Assembly: GCA_903934745.1 (NCBI GenBank) | Contig: CAIZOZ010000409.1 | Coordinates: forward strand, 1 to 8,643 | Source of the DNA: an uncultured cyanobacterium | GTDB taxonomy: Bacteria > Cyanobacteriota > Cyanobacteriia > PCC-6307 > Cyanobiaceae | Length of the DNA stretch: 8,643 nt | Direction of reading: 5' to 3' | In this document: positions 6,214 through 8,643 of the stretch, in pieces | Position numbering within the stretch: the stretch's first letter is position 1 | Layout: every line of letters starts with the position of its first letter | The notes under the pieces: generated by a model | What the model was told of the DNA's origin: nothing | Database searches by the model: none | Seen by the model: only the letters and a program-made list of their open reading frames with translations | Position numbers and translations under genes: made by a program

Positions 6214-7353
6214 ATGAAGGTTCTGGGCCTGATGAGCGGCACCAGCGCCGATGGGATCGATGCGGTGCTGGCGGAGTTCCACGGCCGGCCGAGCCGCCCC
6301 CGCTGGCGCATCCTGGCCAGCGCCGCGCTGCCCTACCCCGACCCGCTGAAGCAACAGCTGGTGGCCGCCGGCCAGGGCGCTGCACTCGCGGCCCAGGCCT
6401 GGCTCGAACTGGCTGAAGCAGTCACCGAAGCCCAGGCAGCAGCGGCCCAGGCCTGTGATCCCACCGGCCTGGCCGAGCTGGTGGGCTGCCATGGCCAGAC
6501 GGTATGGCACCGCCCCCCCGAACCGGGCCGGCTCGGAGTCAGCTGGCAGTTACTGCTGGGGCCCAGGTTGGCCCAACGGCTGCAGCGGCCCGTGGTGTTC
6601 GACTTCCGCAGCGCTGATCTGGCCCTTGGCGGTCAGGGGGCCCCCCTGGTGCCGGCCACGGACGCCGCCCTGCTGGGAGGTATCGGCGGCTGGCGCGCCC
6701 TGCTCAACCTCGGCGGCATCGCCAATCTCACCCTGCTGCCACCGATTTCGGGGCCCGATCGCCACGCCGCCGTACGCGGTTGGGACTGTGGCCCCGCCAA
6801 CAGCCTGCTGGATCTGGCGGCCCAGCACTTCAGCGGCGGCGCGCTCAGCTTCGATGCGAGCGGCGCCTGGGCGGCTCAGGGGCAAGTGCAGGAGCGTCTG
6901 ATTGAGCGCTGGCTGCAGGAGCCCTACTTCCACCAACGCCCCCCGAAATCCACCGGCCGCGAGCTGTTTGGCAGCAACGATCTGGAGCGTCGCCTGGCCG
7001 AGATCCAGGCCCTGGCTCCCCAATCCCGCCCTGCCGATGCCCTCGCCACCCTGACCGCCTTCAGTGCCGCGGTGGTGGCCCAGGATCTGGCGCTGGGGCC
7101 GCCGCCCCTGGAGCTGCTGGTGGCCGGCGGCGGCGCCCGCAATCGCTTGCTGATGGCCGAGCTGGTGCGACGCTGTCGCGGCCTGGCGGTGCGCCCCCTG
7201 TCGGAGCTGGGCATTGCCGACGATCAGCGCGAGGCCCTCGCCTTCGCTCTGCTGGCCTGGTGGCAGCAGCGGCGCCAGCGGGGCTCCTTGCCCTCGGTGA
7301 CCGGCGCGCCCAAAGCCAGCCGGCTGGGAATCCTGGCGCCAGTCCCGGGCTGA
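6214..7353 (+). CDS. anmK: Anhydro-N-acetylmuramic acid kinase
   Basis: AnmK cleaves and phosphorylates 1,6-anhydro-N-acetylmuramic acid to MurNAc-6-phosphate, feeding recycled peptidoglycan sugar back into cytoplasmic metabolism. The 379-aa length matches the family (E. coli 369 aa). Motifs of the ASKHA fold run in order: GLMSGTSADGID (ATP loop, residues 5-16), GCHGQTVWH, DFRSADLALGGQGAPLVP, LLNLGGIANLTLL, GWDCGPANSLLD (D191 in the position of the family's catalytic base), FDASGAWA, STGRELF, LTAFSA, VAGGGARN (adenine/phosphate loop, about 303-310), and DDQREALAFALLAW. All key motifs are intact. The start is ATG 6214, four nt after the ktrA stop, with AGG just upstream; an in-frame TTG at 6187 inside ktrA is less likely. 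It is the last gene of the plus-strand cluster and faces a convergent gene. Confidence 0.95.
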   Translation: MKVLGLMSGTSADGIDAVLAEFHGRPSRPRWRILASAALPYPDPLKQQLVAAGQGAALAAQAWLELAEAVTEAQAAAAQACDPTGLAELVGCHGQTVWHRPPEPGRLGVSWQLLLGPRLAQRLQRPVVFDFRSADLALGGQGAPLVPATDAALLGGIGGWRALLNLGGIANLTLLPPISGPDRHAAVRGWDCGPANSLLDLAAQHFSGGALSFDASGAWAAQGQVQERLIERWLQEPYFHQRPPKSTGRELFGSNDLERRLAEIQALAPQSRPADALATLTAFSAAVVAQDLALGPPPLELLVAGGGARNRLLMAELVRRCRGLAVRPLSELGIADDQREALAFALLAWWQQRRQRGSLPSVTGAPKASRLGILAPVPG

Positions 7354-7397
7354 ACCCGAATCCAACCCATCGAAGCCAGCCGACCGGGCCAATCGGT

Positions 7398-7700
7398 TCA
7401 GCCGGCAGGCCGATGCAGCCGCAGGCGCCGGGGCGCACCCCGCAGGCGCTGGGGGCCATCGCGCTGCTGCTGCTCAAGAACCTGGCGGAAGCGATCGGTA
7501 CCAACGGCGGGCTCGTCCTCGGCCTGCAGCCGCTCCAACCGCTCCACCCCCTGCTGGATCAGCACCTTGGCCATGTTGCTGAGCGTGCGGGATTCGGTTT
7601 CGGCCAGGGCCGACAGGCGATCACAGAGCTCTTCCGGCAGCACCACCTGAATGCGGGGTGACTTGGGCCGCCCGCTCGATGAGGTCTGACGCGTAGGCAC
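7398..7700 (-). CDS. Ribbon-helix-helix (CopG/Arc-type) DNA-binding protein
   Basis: A small predicted transcriptional regulator of 100 aa starting at GTG 7700. After a short polar N-terminus (VPTRQTSSSGRPKS) comes a compact RHH fold: a beta strand with alternating residues PRIQVVLPEEL (15-25) for major-groove contact, helix A CDRLSALAETES (26-37), and helix B SNMAKVLIQQGVERLE (41-56). The C-terminal roughly 45 residues are Gln-, Arg- and Pro-rich and lack a recognisable domain. The frame stays open upstream to 7979, but that part is Trp/Gly/Arg-rich, runs antisense to the next gene and looks non-coding; GTG 7700 is the only start that leaves the RHH fold intact without entering it. It converges on anmK with 44 nt between the stops. 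No partner toxin lies in the same operon, so a regulator is likelier than an antitoxin. A palindrome about 50 nt upstream is a candidate autoregulatory operator. Its targets are unknown. Confidence 0.75.
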   Translation of the reverse strand: MPTRQTSSSGRPKSPRIQVVLPEELCDRLSALAETESRTLSNMAKVLIQQGVERLERLQAEDEPAVGTDRFRQVLEQQQRDGPQRLRGAPRRLRLHRPAG

Positions 7701-7748
7701 GACGCCGCGAGTCCGCTCGGCTACGACGGAGTGTACAGAGGTGGGCAA

Positions 7749-7759
7749 GGATAGTATCC
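7749..7759. promoter_or_regulatory. Candidate operator palindrome in the divergent RHH/hypothetical intergenic region
   Basis: GGATA-G-TATCC is a perfect 5+1+5 inverted repeat in the relatively AT-richer 157-bp interval between the RHH start (7700) and the divergent gene start (7858). It contains -10-like hexamers on both strands: TACTAT (minus, 7756-7751) and TAGTAT (plus, 7752-7757). No good -35 elements were found at the usual spacing. An operator overlapping a -10 box is typical for autoregulated RHH proteins. Several 5-bp-arm palindromes are expected by chance in a window this size, so position is the main support. Confidence 0.35.
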
Positions 7760-7857
7760 AGAAGTATGCTTGTGGGCCATCGGGCTTGGACTCTCTGTCC
7801 ATCCCTCCTCTCCAGCCACTCCATCCCCCCTTCCGGCTGCCAGGCCGGTCCGAATCC

Positions 7858-8163
7858 ATGGCCAGTTCCCCCAAGACCCAGGCCCAGACAGCAACCCGTG
7901 ATCCCAGCGCCAAACCCCATGTCAGCCGGCGCCGCACCGCCGACCCCAGCGACGTGCTCGTCTCGGCTGTGATCAGCACCTATCTGCTGACCCATCTGCA
8001 CCATGTGTTGCAACGGGCGGAGTACGGGGCCCAGCAGGAAGGACGCCAGGCCTTGGCCGCCAACTATGCCCAGTTGCGCAAGGTGCTCTGTCTGGATGCC
8101 CGCAGCATGGAGGATGCCTCCGCCAGCGGCACCGACGACACCACCCAGCCCAGCGCCGCCTGA
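7858..8163 (+). CDS. Hypothetical protein, 101 aa, unknown function
   Basis: I do not recognise a named family. Starting from ATG 7858 the protein has three parts. The first is a polar, probably disordered N-terminus (MASSPKTQAQTATRDPSAKP, then HVSRRRT). The second is a helical core at about residues 31-82, with DPSDVLVSAVISTYLLTHL, HHVLQRAEYGAQQEGRQAL and NYAQLRKVLCL. The third is an acidic Ser/Thr-rich tail. The core has a regular helix-forming pattern with little Gly/Pro and reads like a folded domain. The hydrophobic stretch is short and broken by His, so a membrane segment is unlikely. The frame is open back to GTG 7741, but that would translate through the candidate operator and a Pro-rich stretch, so the ATG is preferred. 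It lies divergent from the RHH regulator and is a plausible target of it. The Nif11-like gene starts 73 nt downstream on the same strand. Confidence 0.6.
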   Translation: MASSPKTQAQTATRDPSAKPHVSRRRTADPSDVLVSAVISTYLLTHLHHVLQRAEYGAQQEGRQALAANYAQLRKVLCLDARSMEDASASGTDDTTQPSAA

Positions 8164-8206
8164 GCGCGATCAGCGTCCCCCTCCCCTGGCCGATCGGGAC
8201 ATCCAC

Positions 8207-8632
8207 TCATAACGTCAGAACAACCGTTTTGCAGCCATGAGCAGCTCCAACGCCGCCGAGCTCTACAGGCGCATCAGCACCGATGGCGATCTCACCCAGG
8301 CCCTGTTCCGCCAGGCGCTGCAGGATCCCAGTGGCGCCCTGGTCCGCATCGTCGAGATCGGCGCGGCTGAAGGGTTGCCGGTGACCACCGACGAGGTGCG
8401 GGCCCACCTGGCCAGCATCGACGACAGTGCCACCCGCCAGTGGCTGATCAAGGCCCGGGGTGGGCTCTGAAGCCGGCTGAAGCAGGGAGTGGCGCCGCTC
8501 CTGGCCGGAAGCGGGAGCCTGGCGATGGCCCGGTGCCCCGCCCTGGGCCCAGCGGAAGAACAACCAGTAACTGACGCTCGCCAGACCCGCTGCCACGACG
8601 AGAGCGGCCACCTGTTCGAAGCGCTTGATCAT
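8207..8632 (-). CDS. Possible small membrane protein with one N-terminal transmembrane helix; tail antisense to the Nif11-like gene
   Basis: The minus-strand ATG at 8632 opens a 141-aa frame. Residues 1-28 read MIKRFEQ, then a continuous hydrophobic segment VAALVVAAGLASVSYWLFF (8-26), then RW, as expected for a single-pass inner-membrane protein. A purine-rich AGGA lies immediately upstream, closer than ideal, and GGGA lies a little further. Residues 30-65 are polar and Pro/Gln-rich. From about residue 55 onward the frame is exactly antisense to the Nif11-like gene and becomes Gly/Val/Gln-rich low complexity, typical of a shadow frame. Either this is a real gene with an unusual convergent overlap, or the real product is shorter (frameshift or internal change), or the N-terminal match is fortuitous. 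The interval 8471-8643 holds no other credible gene. No family is recognised. Confidence 0.4.
   Translation of the reverse strand: MIKRFEQVAALVVAAGLASVSYWLFFRWAQGGAPGHRQAPASGQERRHSLLQPASEPTPGLDQPLAGGTVVDAGQVGPHLVGGHRQPFSRADLDDADQGATGILQRLAEQGLGEIAIGADAPVELGGVGAAHGCKTVVLTL
8237..8470 (+). CDS. Nif11-like small protein (77 aa) ending in Gly-Gly-Leu
   Basis: A 77-aa protein resembling the Nif11 domain (TIGR03798/PF07862-type), by eye rather than by search: AAELYRRISTDGDL, a helical AL-rich segment, then LVRIVEIGAAEGLPVTTDEVRAHL, which fits the family pattern of an aliphatic helix followed by a G-x-x-V/F-T-x-x-E-L/V turn. In cyanobacteria Nif11 domains occur as stand-alone proteins of unknown function, near nitrogen-fixation genes, and as leader regions of peptides for ribosomally made natural products. 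Here the C-terminus is KARGGL, a double glycine followed by one residue, with no Cys/Ser/Thr-rich core. No lanthionine synthetase, radical SAM enzyme or peptidase-transporter is in the window, so a stand-alone protein is the default reading. It starts at ATG 8237 after an AT-richer stretch (8206-8236); there is no clear Shine-Dalgarno. The opposite-strand ORF covering it has a low-complexity shadow-like tail, so this strand is preferred. Confidence 0.6.
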   Translation: MSSSNAAELYRRISTDGDLTQALFRQALQDPSGALVRIVEIGAAEGLPVTTDEVRAHLASIDDSATRQWLIKARGGL

Positions 8633-8643
8633 TCCTGTCCCAT

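Noticed and set aside
5385..6311. 308-codon minus-strand open frame opposite ktrA
   Set aside because: His/Gln-rich shadow with no motifs; the plus-strand RCK domains are clear.
7378..7398. Terminator hairpin between the convergent anmK and RHH genes
   Set aside because: Only a 6-bp stem including one G-T pair and a 9-nt loop, with no T-run on either strand.
7701..7979. N-terminal extension of the RHH protein to an ATG at 7979
   Set aside because: The added 93 residues are Trp/Gly/Arg-rich, antisense to the 101-aa gene, and would place the operator-like palindrome inside the gene.
7398..8163. Toxin-antitoxin module (RHH antitoxin plus 101-aa toxin)
   Set aside because: The two genes are divergent, not co-directional, and the 101-aa protein shows no toxin fold or catalytic motif.
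1..8643. CRISPR arrays, tRNA or rRNA genes, insertion sequences, attachment sites
   Set aside because: No regularly spaced repeats, cloverleaf-like sequences, transposase motifs or terminal inverted repeats were seen.

Overview
The window is GC-rich, densely packed bacterial DNA and most likely comes from a unicellular cyanobacterium of the Synechococcus/Cyanobium type. The reasons are the long cyanobacterial-style HflX with its extra N-terminal domain, a type III pantothenate kinase with the IGNSR N-terminus I associate with cyanobacteria, an NDH-2 type dehydrogenase, a 1-Cys peroxiredoxin, a Nif11-like small protein, weak Shine-Dalgarno signals and two HIP1 octamers (GCGATCGC). The organism is inferred from gene content, not from a marker gene.

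Left arm (1-1163, minus strand): the 5' part of coaX (type III pantothenate kinase, running off the left edge) follows directly on cysH (PAPS reductase). The cysH stop codon abuts the coaX GTG, so the two are probably co-transcribed leftwards. A short divergent interval of about 46 bp separates cysH from the rightward cluster.

Central block (1210-7353, plus strand): six co-directional, nearly gapless genes. They are an NDH-2 type NAD(P)H-quinone oxidoreductase, a HAD-family hydrolase (4-nt ATGA overlap), the ribosome-associated GTPase HflX (4-nt TTGA overlap, TTG start), a 1-Cys peroxiredoxin (15-nt gap), a KtrA/TrkA-type K+ channel regulatory subunit, and AnmK (4-nt gap). The mix is redox chemistry, stress response, ion homeostasis and cell-wall recycling, arranged like one long transcription unit. 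No KtrB/TrkH membrane subunit is present for the KtrA protein. An 11-C homopolymer lies inside the NDH-2 reading frame just before its FAD-binding motif.

Right arm (7398-8643): a small accessory-looking stretch. It holds a ribbon-helix-helix (CopG/Arc-type) DNA-binding protein on the minus strand and a divergent 101-aa protein of unknown function. Between their starts is a palindrome, GGATA-G-TATCC, that overlaps -10-like hexamers. Next comes a 77-aa Nif11-like protein ending in Gly-Gly-Leu, and finally a minus-strand ORF starting with a single transmembrane helix whose tail runs antisense through the Nif11-like gene. No tRNA, rRNA, CRISPR array or insertion sequence was recognised. I see no convincing evidence of a complete new multi-gene system; the least explained part is 7.4-8.6 kb.
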